The position numbers were made by a program, and so were the translations under genes. DNA of 64,000 bases from Conexibacter sp. CPCC 205762 (GTDB taxonomy: Bacteria; Actinomycetota; Thermoleophilia; Solirubrobacterales; Solirubrobacteraceae): contig NZ_JAUTDN010000025.1 of the NCBI RefSeq assembly GCF_030646155.1, positions 1 through 64,000 of the forward strand, written 5' to 3'. A model generated the notes under the pieces. It did no database searches, was not told where the DNA came from, and saw only the letters and a program-made list of their open reading frames with translations. Position 1 is the stretch's first letter; every line of letters begins with the position of its first letter. Below are positions 44,343 to 54,000 of this stretch, piece by piece.

Positions 44343-47342
44343 GTGTCTGGATCGCTGATCGGGCGCGTCGCCGAGCTGGAGGCGCTCGCCCGCTTCCTCG
44401 CCGCGCTCGAACAGGGCTCGGCCGCGCTCGTGCTCGACGGCGAGCCGGGCAGCGGCAAGAGCGCGCTGCTCGACGCGGCGGCGGACGCCGCCGCCAAGCG
44501 GGAGGTGCGCGTGCTGCGCTGGGAGGGGGCGACGGGCGAGCCGGCTCCGGCCGAGCGCTCGCCGGCGGCGCGGGGCGCGGGCGAGGAGCCGGGCGCGCGC
44601 GAGGAGGCGGGCGCACGCGAGAAGGCGGGCGCACGCGGGGAGCCGGGCGCGCGCGAGAAGCCAGGCACGCGCGAGCAACTGGCCGAGCCGGTGCCCTACG
44701 GCGCGCTGGCGGCGCTCGTCGCGCAGCTCGATCCCGCCCTGACGCAGGCGCTGCCGGCGCCGCAGCGCGCGGCGCTCGCGCAGGCGCTGGCCGGCGAGGC
44801 CGTCGACCAGCGGCTGATCGGGACCGCGACGCGGACCCTGATCGGCGTGCTCACGCGCGCGCGGCCGCTGGCGCTCGCGCTCGACGGCGCCGAGCGGCTC
44901 GACCGCCCCAGCGCGCTCGTGCTCGAGTTCTGCGCGCGGCGCCTCCCGGCCGGCGCCGGGCTGCTGCTGACGCGGCTGCCCGGCGGCGCGGGCGAGGGCG
45001 ACCGGCTCGCGCTCGCGGCGCTGCGCGGCACCGACCACGCCGAGCGCCACCGGCTCGGCCCGCTCGGCGCCGGCGAGCTGGAGCGACTGGTGCGCGAGCG
45101 GCTCGCGCGTCCCGGTCTGTTCGAGCCGGCGCCCGCGCGCGCGGCGCTGCGGCGGATCTGCGTCGCCGCCGCCGGCAACCCCGGCCAGGCGCTCGCGCTC
45201 GCCGCCGCATCGCCCGCCGACGCGCAGGCGACCGTCGCGGCGCCGCCGGCCGCGCTCGTGCCACCGGCGCTCGCCGACGCGCTCGACCAGCTCGACGCCG
45301 CGGCCGCCGACGCGCTGCTGGCAATCACCTCGCTGTCGCGGCCGACGTTGTCGCTGCTGCGGCGGGCGCTCGGCGCGGGCACGATCGCGACGATCGAGCG
45401 GCTGGAGCTGCGCGGGCTGATCGCGGTCGCCGGCGAGCGCGTGACGTTCGCCCAGCCGCTGCTGGCCGGCGCCGTCGACGCGTTGGCGAGCGACGCCCGC
45501 AGGCGAGCGCTGCACCGCCGCCTCGCCGCCGTCGTCGACCACCCCGAGGAGCGCGCGCGCCAGCTCGCCCACGCCGACCTGCTGCCGCAGGCGCTGCCGG
45601 CATTGCGGACGGCCGCCGCCGGCGCCGCCGCGCGCGGCGCCCCGGCGACCGCCGCCGAGCTGCTGGAGCTGGCGCTCGACCGCGGCGACAGCCCGCTGCT
45701 GCGTCTGCACGCCGCCCAGCACCACCTCGCCGCCGGCGATCCGGCGCGCGCCGAGGCGCTCGTGCTGCAGGCGCTGCCGCAGCTGGGCAGCGGCGTCGCG
45801 CGCGCCGAGGCGCTGCTGCTGCTGGCCGTGCTGCACAGCCACGGCGACAGCCATCCGCGTGCGCGCGTGCTGCTGGAGCAGGCGCGCGGCGAGGCCGGCG
45901 ACGACGTCCGCCTGGCCGCCGCGATCGACCTGCGGCTGGCGGTCGTGCTCGCGAACCTCGGCCACGTCGCGGCCGCGCGCGTGCCGGCCTCCGCGGCCGC
46001 GTCGGAGGCAGAGCGGCTCGGCGACGACGGCCTGCTCGCCCAGGCGCTCGCGCTGGAGACCACGCTCGCCTTCGCGCTCGGCGCCGGCCTCGACGAACGG
46101 CGCCTGCGGTGGGCGCTGCGGCTGGAGGACGGTGGCGCGGCCGACGCAGACCGCGGCGCGGCTGACGCAGATGCCGGCGCGCATGGCGCAGACCGCGGCG
46201 CGGCTGACGCAAACGGCGGCGCGGCCGACGCAAACCGCGGCGCGAACGCGGCCTTCGAGCTGCGGCCGTCGCTGCTGGCGGCGCAGCTGCTGCTGTGGAG
46301 CGGGCGGCTCGACGAGGCGGCCGAGCTGGCCGAGCGGGTCGCCGCCCGGCAGGAGCGCGACGGCGCCGCGCACGAGCTGGCGTGGACGAGCTTCACGCGC
46401 GCCGCGATCGCCTGCTGGCAGAGCGACCTCGACGACGCCGCGGCGATCACCGACGACGCCGTCGGGCGGCTGCAGGCGCTCGGCACGGTCGACGCCCGCG
46501 CGCTCGCGCTGACCGCGCGCGCCCAGCTCGCCGCCCGCGCCGGCCGCGCCGAGGACGCCTGCGCCGACGCCGCCGCGGCGCTGGAGCTGTTCGCCCACAG
46601 CGGCTGGAGAACGGCCGCCTGGCGGCCGCTGCACACGCTCGGGATCGTCGCGCTCTCACGCGGGGACGCCGAGACGGCCGCCGGCTGGATCGCGGCGCCG
46701 ACGCTGGCCGCGCTCGACGCCGGCCTCGCCGACCCGCTGCCGTGGGGCGGCGCGCTGTCGCACGGCGACGCGGTCGAGGCGCTCGTCGGCTGCGGCCGCC
46801 TCGCCGAGGCGCGCCGGATCGCGACGGTGCTGGAGCGGCGCGGAGCCGGTCGCGAGAGACGCTGGCCGCGCGGGATCGCGCTGCGCGCCCGCGGCCTGCT
46901 GCTGGAGGCGGCCGGCGAGCTGGCCGCCGCCGAGGACAGCCTGCAGGCGGCGCTCGACGCGCACGCCCCGCTGCCGCTGCCGCAGGAACGAGCGCGCGGG
47001 CTGCTGCTGCTCGGCCGCGTCCAGCGGCGCCGCCGCCGCGCCGCCGCGCGCGACTCGCTGGAGCGGGCGCTGGCGCTGTTCGAGGAGCAGGGAGCGCCGC
47101 TGTGGGCGCAGCAGGCGCGGACCGAGCTGGAGCGGCTCGGCCCGGCAACCCGCGCGCCCGACGAGCTGACCGACGCCGAGCGCCGGGTCGTCGAGCTGGC
47201 GGTGACCGGCATGACCAACCGCGAGGTCGCGGCCGCGCTCTTCCTCAGCCCGAAGACGGTCGAGGCGCACCTGGCGCGCGTCTACCGCAAGCTCGGGATC
47301 CGCTCGCGCGCGGAGCTGGGCTCGCGCCTGGCGGCGAGCTGA
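44343..47342 (+). CDS. Large LuxR (LAL/MalT-like) ATPase regulator 1
   Basis: A 999-residue regulator. N-terminal P-loop domain: 'SLIGRVAELEALARFLAAL', Walker A 'GEPGSGKS' (residues 33-40) and a weak Walker B 'PLALALDGAERLD' about residue 180. A long helical TPR-like middle follows, and the C-terminal LuxR helix-turn-helix is 'LTDAERRVVELAVTGMTNREVAAALFLSPKTVEAHLARVYRKLGI'. Inserts: six 18-base repeats (residues about 78-113) and the 21-base-family array D (residues 598-632). GTG at 44343 begins the domain. It overlaps LuxR gene 2 by one base (TGATG) and is likely cotranscribed with it. Ligand and targets are unknown. Confidence 0.88.
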   Translation: MSGSLIGRVAELEALARFLAALEQGSAALVLDGEPGSGKSALLDAAADAAAKREVRVLRWEGATGEPAPAERSPAARGAGEEPGAREEAGAREKAGARGEPGAREKPGTREQLAEPVPYGALAALVAQLDPALTQALPAPQRAALAQALAGEAVDQRLIGTATRTLIGVLTRARPLALALDGAERLDRPSALVLEFCARRLPAGAGLLLTRLPGGAGEGDRLALAALRGTDHAERHRLGPLGAGELERLVRERLARPGLFEPAPARAALRRICVAAAGNPGQALALAAASPADAQATVAAPPAALVPPALADALDQLDAAAADALLAITSLSRPTLSLLRRALGAGTIATIERLELRGLIAVAGERVTFAQPLLAGAVDALASDARRRALHRRLAAVVDHPEERARQLAHADLLPQALPALRTAAAGAAARGAPATAAELLELALDRGDSPLLRLHAAQHHLAAGDPARAEALVLQALPQLGSGVARAEALLLLAVLHSHGDSHPRARVLLEQARGEAGDDVRLAAAIDLRLAVVLANLGHVAAARVPASAAASEAERLGDDGLLAQALALETTLAFALGAGLDERRLRWALRLEDGGAADADRGAADADAGAHGADRGAADANGGAADANRGANAAFELRPSLLAAQLLLWSGRLDEAAELAERVAARQERDGAAHELAWTSFTRAAIACWQSDLDDAAAITDDAVGRLQALGTVDARALALTARAQLAARAGRAEDACADAAAALELFAHSGWRTAAWRPLHTLGIVALSRGDAETAAGWIAAPTLAALDAGLADPLPWGGALSHGDAVEALVGCGRLAEARRIATVLERRGAGRERRWPRGIALRARGLLLEAAGELAAAEDSLQAALDAHAPLPLPQERARGLLLLGRVQRRRRRAAARDSLERALALFEEQGAPLWAQQARTELERLGPATRAPDELTDAERRVVELAVTGMTNREVAAALFLSPKTVEAHLARVYRKLGIRSRAELGSRLAAS
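44574..44681 (+). repeat. In-frame 18-base tandem repeat in LuxR gene 1
   Basis: Six 18-base units beginning GGCGCGCGCGAGGAGCCG and variants encode G-A-R-E-[EK]-[PA]. They lie between the Walker A helix and the 'VPYGALAALVAQLD' segment of the ATPase domain. Units start with GGCGC like the 21-base family. Confidence 0.85.
46134..46238 (+). repeat. Dispersed 21-base repeat family, array D (LuxR gene 1)
   Basis: Five 21-base units, core GGCGCGGCTGACGCAGAT, reading G-A-A-D-A-[DN]-[RAG]. The second unit matches array C of the flavin reductase (minus strand, 19 kb away) at all but two or three bases. It lies between two TPR-like helices of the regulator. Confidence 0.9.
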
Positions 47343-50341
47343 TGGAGCCGCTCGCGCGCGGAACCGGGCCTGCGCCCGGCAGCGAGCTGACGGCGCCGCC
47401 CGCGCGCGGAACGGGACTCAAGCCCGGCAGCGAGCCGACGGCGCCGCCCGCGCGCGGAACGGGACTCAAGCCCGCCAGCGAGCCGACGGCGCCGCCCGTG
47501 CGCGAGCAAGAGGCGCCGCCGGCCGCCCTGGCGCCGCCCGAGCCGCTCGGCCGCGAGCGCGAGCTGGCCGCGATCGAGCGGCTGCTCGACGGCGTCGGGG
47601 CGCGCTCGGCGCTGCTGACGCTGGAGGGCGACGCGGGGCTCGGCAAGACGACGCTCGTGCGCGCGGCGATCGCCCGCGCCCGCTCGCGCGGCCTGCACGT
47701 GCTCGCCTGCAGCGGCGCCGTCAGCGAGACGCGGCTCGCCTTCGTCGCGCTCGCCGACCTGCTCGCCGAGACCGATCCGGAGGCCGTCGCGGCACTGCCG
47801 GCACCGGCGCGGGCCGCGCTCGACGCGGCGCTGCTGCGCGACGGCGCGCCGCCCGGTCACGCCGACTGGCCGGCGCTCGCGGCCGCGGTCGGCGCGCTGC
47901 TGGAGCAGCTCGCCGCCGGGCGACCGGTGCTGCTCGCGATCGACGACGCGCACTGGCTCGACGGCTCCAGCGCGCGCGTGCTCGACCACTGCGTGCGGCG
48001 GCTCGGGCCGGGCGTCGCGGTGCTGGTCGCGCGGCGCCCGCAGCCAGGCGGCTGGAGCGCGCCGGCCGCCGGCGGCGCGACTGCCGCGCGCGAGCCGCTC
48101 GCGCCGCTCGCCGCGCCCGTGCTCGACGACCTGCTCGCGCGCAGCGCCCCGCCCCACGCCGACCGCCACCAGCTCGCGCGGATCGCCGAGCTGTCCGCCG
48201 GCAACCCCCTGTTCGCGTTGGAGCTGCTGCGGGCCCTGCCGCGACCGGCCGCCGGCCCACATCGCGGCGCGACCGGCGCAATCCGCGGCGCGACCGGCGC
48301 AATTCGCGGCGCGGCTGCCGCAGTCGACGGCGCACCCGCGGAGTTCCCACCGACCCTGCGCGACCTCGTCGCCGCCCGCCTCGCCGGCGTCGCGCCCGCG
48401 GTCGAGGAGGTGCTGCTGGCGGCCGCCGCGCTCGCCTCCCCGACGCTGCCGACGCTGACCGCCGCGCTCGGCGTGCAGGCGCCGGACCTGGTCGCGCGGG
48501 CGGTCGCCGCCGGGCTGCTGACACGCGACGGCGTGCGGCTGTCGTTCACCCACCCGCTGCTCGCCGAGGGCGTGCTCGCACGCGCGCCCGCCGGCCGCCG
48601 CCGCGCGATCCACCGCCGCCTCGCCGCCGTCGTCGACGACGTCGAGGACCGCGCCCGCCAGCTCGCGCTCGGCGCCGTCCTGCCGGACGCGCTGCCGGCG
48701 CTGGAGCAGGCGGCGGAGCGGACGCGCGGGCGCGGCGCGCCGGCCGCCGCGGCAGAGCTGCTGGAGCTGGCGCTGGAGCTGGGCGGCGACCCGCGCATGC
48801 GCGTCGCCGCCGCCGGCCACCGGCTCGACGCCGGCGACCTCGCGCGCGCCGAGACGCTGCTGCGCGTGGCGGTCGCCTCGCCGCTCGACGACGGCACGCG
48901 CGCCCGCGCGCTGCTGCTGCTGGCCGAGCTGCGCTCGCGCGACAACAGCTTCGAGGAGGCGCTCGCGCTGCTGGACCCGGCCGGCGCCGCCGCCGCGCCC
49001 GACTCGCCGCAGCAGGTCGAGGTCGCGATCCAGCGCAGCTGGGTCCAGTACCAGCGCGACGAGCGCGCAGCCTCCGGCGCCGCCGCCCACGCCGCCGTCG
49101 CGCTCGCCGAGCGCTGCGGCGACGACCACCTGCTCGCGACCGCGCTCGGCGCCGCCGCGCTGGTCGACTTCGCGCTCGGCAGAGGCGTCGACGAGCCGGC
49201 GCTGCGGCGGGCGCTGCAGCTCGACGATCCCGCCCGCCGCACGCCGCTGATCTACCGCGCGCCGCTGACGGTCGCCTTCACGCTCGTGCACTCCGGCCGC
49301 CTCGACGAGGCCGCGCCGCTGTACGCGCAGCTCGCGCGCGAGCTGCGCGAGCGCGGCGAGGAGCACGACCTCGCCTGGCTGCTGACACGGCAGTCGTGGC
49401 TGGAGTGCTGGCGCGGCCGGCTCGCGGTCGCCGAGCGGATGGTCGCCGAGAGCGAGCGGCGGATGGCGCTGCTCGACAGCGACGCCGGCCGGCTGCTGGC
49501 GCTGACCGCGCGAGCGCAGGTCGACGCCTTCGCCGGCTGCGAGGCGAGCGCGCGAGCGGCCGCCGAGGAGGCGCTGACGCTGGCGCGCGCGATCGACTGG
49601 GTCGGCGCCGCCGCCTGGCAGCAGTCGACGCTCGGGGCGCTGGAGCTGTCGGCCGGCAACAGCGAGGCGGCGGCGGAGCGGCTCGCGCCGTTCGCCGCGC
49701 GCGCGCTCGCGCGCGGCCTGCCGGAGCCGGCCGCCGACGGCGTGCTCGTCCACGGCGACGCCGCCGAGGCGCTGATCCTGACCGGCCGCGTCGCCGAGGC
49801 GGAGCCGCTCGTCGCGCTGCTGGAGGCGCGCGGAGCGGCGCTGGACCGCGTCTGGGCGATCGCCGTCGGCGCCCGCTGCCGCGCGCTGATCGCCGCCTCC
49901 GAGGGCGATCTCGCGACCGCCGAGGCCGCGCTGGAGCGGGCGCTGGCCGCGCACGCACGGCTGTCGATGCCGATCGAGCGCGGCCGCACGCTGCTGGTGC
50001 TCGGCCGCGTGCAGCGGCGCGGGCGCAGACGCGGCGCGGCGCGCGCCACGCACACGCGCGCGAGCGAGCTGTTCGAGGGAGCCGGCGCGCGCATGTGGGC
50101 GGCGCAGGCGCGCGAGGAGCTGGCGGCGCTCGGACTGACCGCCGCAGCGCCGGGGCAGCTGACGGCGTCGGAGGAGCGGGTCGCGCGGCTGGCCGCCGCC
50201 GGCCTGACGAACCGCCAGGTCGCCGACCGGCTGCAGATCAGCAGAAAGACCGTCGAGGCCCATCTCGGCCGCGCCTACCGCAAGCTCGACGTCCATTCCC
50301 GTGCCGAGCTGGGCGCGCGCGTCGCGGCCGGCGAGCTGTGA
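47342..50341 (+). CDS. Large LuxR (LAL/MalT-like) ATPase regulator 2
   Basis: A 999-residue paralogue of the preceding gene. A 55-residue low-complexity N-terminus made of three 48-base repeats leads to 'PLGRERELAAIERLLDG', Walker A 'GDAGLGKT' (about 96-103) and Walker B 'VLLAIDDAHWLDG'. A TPR-like middle is followed by the C-terminal helix-turn-helix 'LTASEERVARLAAAGLTNRQVADRLQISRKTVEAHLGRAYRKLDV'. The 21-base-family array E is at residues 309-329, right after 'ELLRALPRPAAGPHR'. ATG overlaps the upstream stop by one base. It shares 'RRRAIHRRLAAVVD' and 'LLVLGRVQRR' type segments with regulator 1, so the pair is a tandem duplication. Confidence 0.88.
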   Translation: MEPLARGTGPAPGSELTAPPARGTGLKPGSEPTAPPARGTGLKPASEPTAPPVREQEAPPAALAPPEPLGRERELAAIERLLDGVGARSALLTLEGDAGLGKTTLVRAAIARARSRGLHVLACSGAVSETRLAFVALADLLAETDPEAVAALPAPARAALDAALLRDGAPPGHADWPALAAAVGALLEQLAAGRPVLLAIDDAHWLDGSSARVLDHCVRRLGPGVAVLVARRPQPGGWSAPAAGGATAAREPLAPLAAPVLDDLLARSAPPHADRHQLARIAELSAGNPLFALELLRALPRPAAGPHRGATGAIRGATGAIRGAAAAVDGAPAEFPPTLRDLVAARLAGVAPAVEEVLLAAAALASPTLPTLTAALGVQAPDLVARAVAAGLLTRDGVRLSFTHPLLAEGVLARAPAGRRRAIHRRLAAVVDDVEDRARQLALGAVLPDALPALEQAAERTRGRGAPAAAAELLELALELGGDPRMRVAAAGHRLDAGDLARAETLLRVAVASPLDDGTRARALLLLAELRSRDNSFEEALALLDPAGAAAAPDSPQQVEVAIQRSWVQYQRDERAASGAAAHAAVALAERCGDDHLLATALGAAALVDFALGRGVDEPALRRALQLDDPARRTPLIYRAPLTVAFTLVHSGRLDEAAPLYAQLARELRERGEEHDLAWLLTRQSWLECWRGRLAVAERMVAESERRMALLDSDAGRLLALTARAQVDAFAGCEASARAAAEEALTLARAIDWVGAAAWQQSTLGALELSAGNSEAAAERLAPFAARALARGLPEPAADGVLVHGDAAEALILTGRVAEAEPLVALLEARGAALDRVWAIAVGARCRALIAASEGDLATAEAALERALAAHARLSMPIERGRTLLVLGRVQRRGRRRGAARATHTRASELFEGAGARMWAAQAREELAALGLTAAAPGQLTASEERVARLAAAGLTNRQVADRLQISRKTVEAHLGRAYRKLDVHSRAELGARVAAGEL
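47354..47497 (+). repeat. In-frame 48-base tandem repeat at the start of LuxR gene 2
   Basis: Three 48-base units (each starting GCGCGCGGAAC) encode 16-residue copies of A-R-G-T-G-L-K-P-G-S-E-P-T-A-P-P type. The second and third differ by only a base or two; the first is more diverged. They form a Pro-rich leader before the ATPase domain. Confidence 0.88.
48266..48328 (+). repeat. Dispersed 21-base repeat family, array E (LuxR gene 2)
   Basis: Three units, core GGCGCGACCGGCGCAATC, the third diverged. They read G-A-T-G-A-I-R, in the same phase as arrays A-D and F. On the complementary strand the unit nearly equals array B of the ABC ATPase. Confidence 0.85.
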
Positions 50342-50344
50342 CGG

Positions 50345-50827
50345 TCAGAGCGGCGCGACGACCTGCGCGCCGGACGCGGGCGCGGTCACGGGCAGGCAGC
50401 GGCGCCGCAGCAGCTCGAACGCCTCCGCGCCGTCCTTGTTGTTGAGCCGCGGCGCCTCGAAGCTGAAGGCGCGGCCGTCGTGCAGCGTCACCGTGACGCG
50501 GCGCGTGATCAGCTTGCGCGTCGCCTCGACCGCGGCGACCTCGCGATAGGAGATGGACGCGATCGGCTCCTTGCGCGGGCGTCCGCGCAGCGGGTCCGAC
50601 CCGATCAGCACGAAGCTCTCCGGCAGCAGCGCCAGCCAGGTGCGACCGCGCACCGCGATCTCGTTCGCCGCGGGCTTGCGACCGAACAGCGCGATCGCGA
50701 GCAGGCCGATCCCGCCCGTGCAGACCATCACCTTCGCCTGGCCGGCGCGAGTGATCGTGGTCGCCGCGTCGACCTGCGTGTGCAGGTGCGCTGAGACGAT
50801 GCGGGCGTTCTTGGCATGTCCGGCCAT
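50345..50827 (-). CDS. Small membrane-anchored protein with PH-like domain
   Basis: A 160-residue protein of unknown function. An N-terminal segment is followed by a hydrophobic helix 'VMVCTGGIGLLAIALFG', then 'WLALLPESFVLIGSDPLRGRPRKEPIASISYREVAAVEATRKLITRRVTVTLHDGRAFSFEAPRLNNKDGAEAFELL', whose alternating strands and final helix resemble bacterial PH-like domains. GAGGAG lies about eight bases before ATG 50827. It is convergent with LuxR gene 2 (three-base gap) and divergent from LuxR gene 3. No partner is evident. Confidence 0.6.
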   Translation of the reverse strand: MAGHAKNARIVSAHLHTQVDAATTITRAGQAKVMVCTGGIGLLAIALFGRKPAANEIAVRGRTWLALLPESFVLIGSDPLRGRPRKEPIASISYREVAAVEATRKLITRRVTVTLHDGRAFSFEAPRLNNKDGAEAFELLRRRCLPVTAPASGAQVVAPL

Positions 50828-50889
50828 CGGTGCTTCTCCTCGGGTGGGGCGGGAACTGGAGGCCGGCAGCGTAGGAGCGACCGCGGGCC

Positions 50890-50919
50890 GTGACAGCCGG
50901 GAGCGGCCACCGGACTTTT
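50890..50919. promoter_or_regulatory. Conserved intergenic element, copy 2
   Basis: Plus strand GTGACAGCCGGGAGCGGC then CACCGGACTTTT. The GGGAGCGGC and GGACTTT parts align with copy 1 at 44235. It lies in the 183-base divergent gap between the PH-like gene and LuxR gene 3. The match is looser than between copies 1 and 3. Confidence 0.35.
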
Positions 50920-51009
50920 CCCGCCGCGACCCTGTCCGTCTTCATCCGACCCCGGAGGTTCAGGGGAGCGCCCGATGTCGTGGCACGCCGGCGGTCGTAG
51001 GGTCGTCAT

Positions 51010-54000
51010 GTGAGCCGTGCCACGCCCTCAGCGCCGCCCCTTCCGGCCGCGCCTCCACGCGCTCTGCTGGTCGAACGTGCCCATGAGCTGGAGGCGATCG
51101 CGGCGGCGGTCGGGCGGGTCTGCGGTGGCGGGTTCGCGGACTTCGCGGGTGGCGCGGGCTTGGCGAGTGGCTCGGGCTTCGCGGGCGGCGCGGGCGGCGT
51201 CGTGACGCTGACGGCGCCGGCCGGGCTCGGCAAGAGCGCGCTGCTGGACCATGCGGCGGCGCTGGCGACGGCGGGCGGCTGCCAGGTCCGCCGCGCGACG
51301 CCGAGCCCGCTGGAGCGCCACTTCCCCTTCGGCGCGGTGCGGGAGCTGCTGGAGGCGCCGCTGCGCGCTGCCGAGCCGGCCGAGCGCCGCGCCCTGCTCG
51401 ACGGCGCCGCCGCGCTCGCGGGCAGGCTGCTGCTGGAGGGCGCCGCGCCCGGCGCCGACGCGACGACGGCCGTCGCCCACAGCGTCGCGCGCCTGTGCGC
51501 GGGGCTGGCCGAGCGTCCGGCGCCGGGCGCGCCACCCGCCGACGCCGTCGCGCTCGCGACGGGTCCAACGCTCGCGCTCGGCGACGCAGCCCGACCCGCG
51601 CCGCTCGTGCTGCTGATCGACGACGCCCACTGGGCCGACCGCTGCTCGCTGGAGGTCCTCTGCCACCTCGCCCGCCGCGCCGCCGACATCCCGCTGCTGC
51701 TGATCGTCGCGGCCCGCGGCGACGATCCCGAGGCGCCGGCCGACCTGCTCGGCCTGCTCGCCCACGAGGCCGGCGCCGCCGCCCTCCGCCCCCAGCCGCT
51801 GTCGCTGCGCGCGGGCGTCAGGCTGCTGCGCGGCCGGCTCGCGCCCGCGGCGCCGCTCGACCTCTGCCGCCGCTGCCACGCGGCCGCCGCCGGCAACCCC
51901 TGGCTGCTGACCGAGCTGGGCCACCAGCTCGCCGAGCACGGCCCCGCCGCGCTCGACCCCGCCGAACCGCATCCCGCCGACACCCGCCTCCCCGCCGCCG
52001 ACGCCCCACGCGCGGCGAGCGCGCCTCACTTCGCCGACGCCCGCCGCCCCACCGCCGACGCCCCACGCGCGGCGAGCGCGCCTCACTTCGCCGACGCCCG
52101 CCGCCCCACCGCCGACGCCCCACGCGCGGCGAGCGCGCCTCACTTCGCCGACGCCCGCCGCCCCACCGCCGACGCCCCACGCGCGGCGAGCGCGCCTCAC
52201 TTCGCCGACGCCCGCCGCCCCACCGCCGACGCCCCACGCGCGGCGAGCGCGCCTCACTTCGCCGACGCCCGCCGCCCCACCGCGGACGCCCCACGCGCGG
52301 CGAGCGCGCCGGTGCGCGAACGGGCGCGCGCGGCCGTGCGGCGGCGGTTGGCGGCGCTGCCGCCTTCGGCGCGGCTGCTGGCGGCGGTGCTCGCGGTCGC
52401 GGGCGACGGGCTGCCGCTGACGCTCGCCGGTCGCGTCGCGGAGATCGACGGCGCGGCGCTCGGGCCTGCGCGTGACGCGCTCCTCTCCGCCGGCCTGCTG
52501 ACGCCCGCCGCTGACCGGCTCGCACATGGCCTCGTCGCGACCGCGATCGCCGACGAGCTGCCGCGCAGCGAGCGCGAGCGGCTCCACCGCGCCGCCGCCG
52601 ACGTGCTGCTGGCCGACGGCGCCCCGGCCGACCGCGTCGCCGGCCACCTGCTGCGGACTCGCCCGACCGGCGACAGCGTCGTCAGCACGCTGCTGCGCGG
52701 CGCCGCCGAACGCGCCTGGCGGCAGGGCGCGCCGCACACGGCGGTCGCGTACCTGCGGCGGGCGCTGGAGGAGCGCGCTCCCGGCGACGAGCGCGCGCGG
52801 CTGCTGGCGCTGCTGGCGACCTGCAGCTTCGACGCCGGCCTGCCCGACTCCCGCGCGCGGCTGCGCGAGGCGCTGCGCGCCAGCGGCGATCGCGCCGAGC
52901 GCCACGACGTGCTGCGCCGGCTGGCGGCGCTCAGCCTCGTCGACGCCGGCGACCGCGAGCTGGAGCGCCTGCTCGCGCGCGAACAGGCCTCCGCGCGCGA
53001 CGACGGCGAGCGGCTGCAGCTGGAGCTGATCGCGCTCGACGCGCTCGTCAACGTCCCCGAGCGCCAGCCCGAACGCGCCCGCCGCCTCCGCGCCCTCGTG
53101 CCCGTCGCCGACGCCGCGCTCGCCAACGCGCCCGCCGCCGCCTCGCCCGCCGCGCTCGTCGCCGGCCCGGCGAGCGGGCGCGCGGGTGCTGCGCGGCCAG
53201 CGGCAGACACGCTCTCCCAGCGGCTGCTGCTCGCCCATCGCGCCTGGCTCGCGGTCGAGCGGGGGAGCGAGCCGGCGGAAGCGTGCGCGCGGCTGGCGCT
53301 GGCGGCGCTGGAGGGCGGCGAGCTGCGCGCCCGCGCCCGCCGCGACGGCGCCTTCCACCTCTGCGTCCGCACGCTGCTGCTGTGCGACCGGCTCGACGAC
53401 GCGGCCGGCGCGATCACCTTGCTCGAAGCCGACGCGGAGGCGCTCGGATCGTCCCGCCTCCACGCCGCGGCCGCCTGGTTCGCCGCCGAGCTGGCGCTGC
53501 GCGCCGGCAAGCTGGAAGCGGCAGAACGTCAGGCGCGGCTGGTGCTGGAGCTGCTCGGCTCTCGCCCCGACGCCTTCACGCGCGGCGCGGTCGAGCTGCT
53601 GCTGCACGCGCTCACGGAGCGCGGCAGGCTCGCCGAGGGGCGTGAGCTGCTGACCGAGCATGGGCTCGACGGCGACCTCGGCGACGGGATCGGCGAGGCG
53701 GGGATCCTGCACGCCCGCGCGCGGCACGCGCTTGCCGGCGGCGAGATCGTCCGCGCCCACGCCGACGCACTCGCCGCCGGGCGGCTGCGGATCGCCCACG
53801 GCCGCGACAACCCGACCTGGTCGAGCTGGCGCTCGACGGCCGCGCTCGCGCTCGCGCAGCTCGGCCGCCGGGACGAGGCGGCCGCGCTGGCCGAGGCGGA
53901 GCTGCTGCGCGCCGAGCGCTTCGGCGCACCCGCCGCGATCCTGATCGCCGCCCACGCCGCCGCCGTCGCCGAGCCCGACGACCCCCGCCGCATCACCCGC

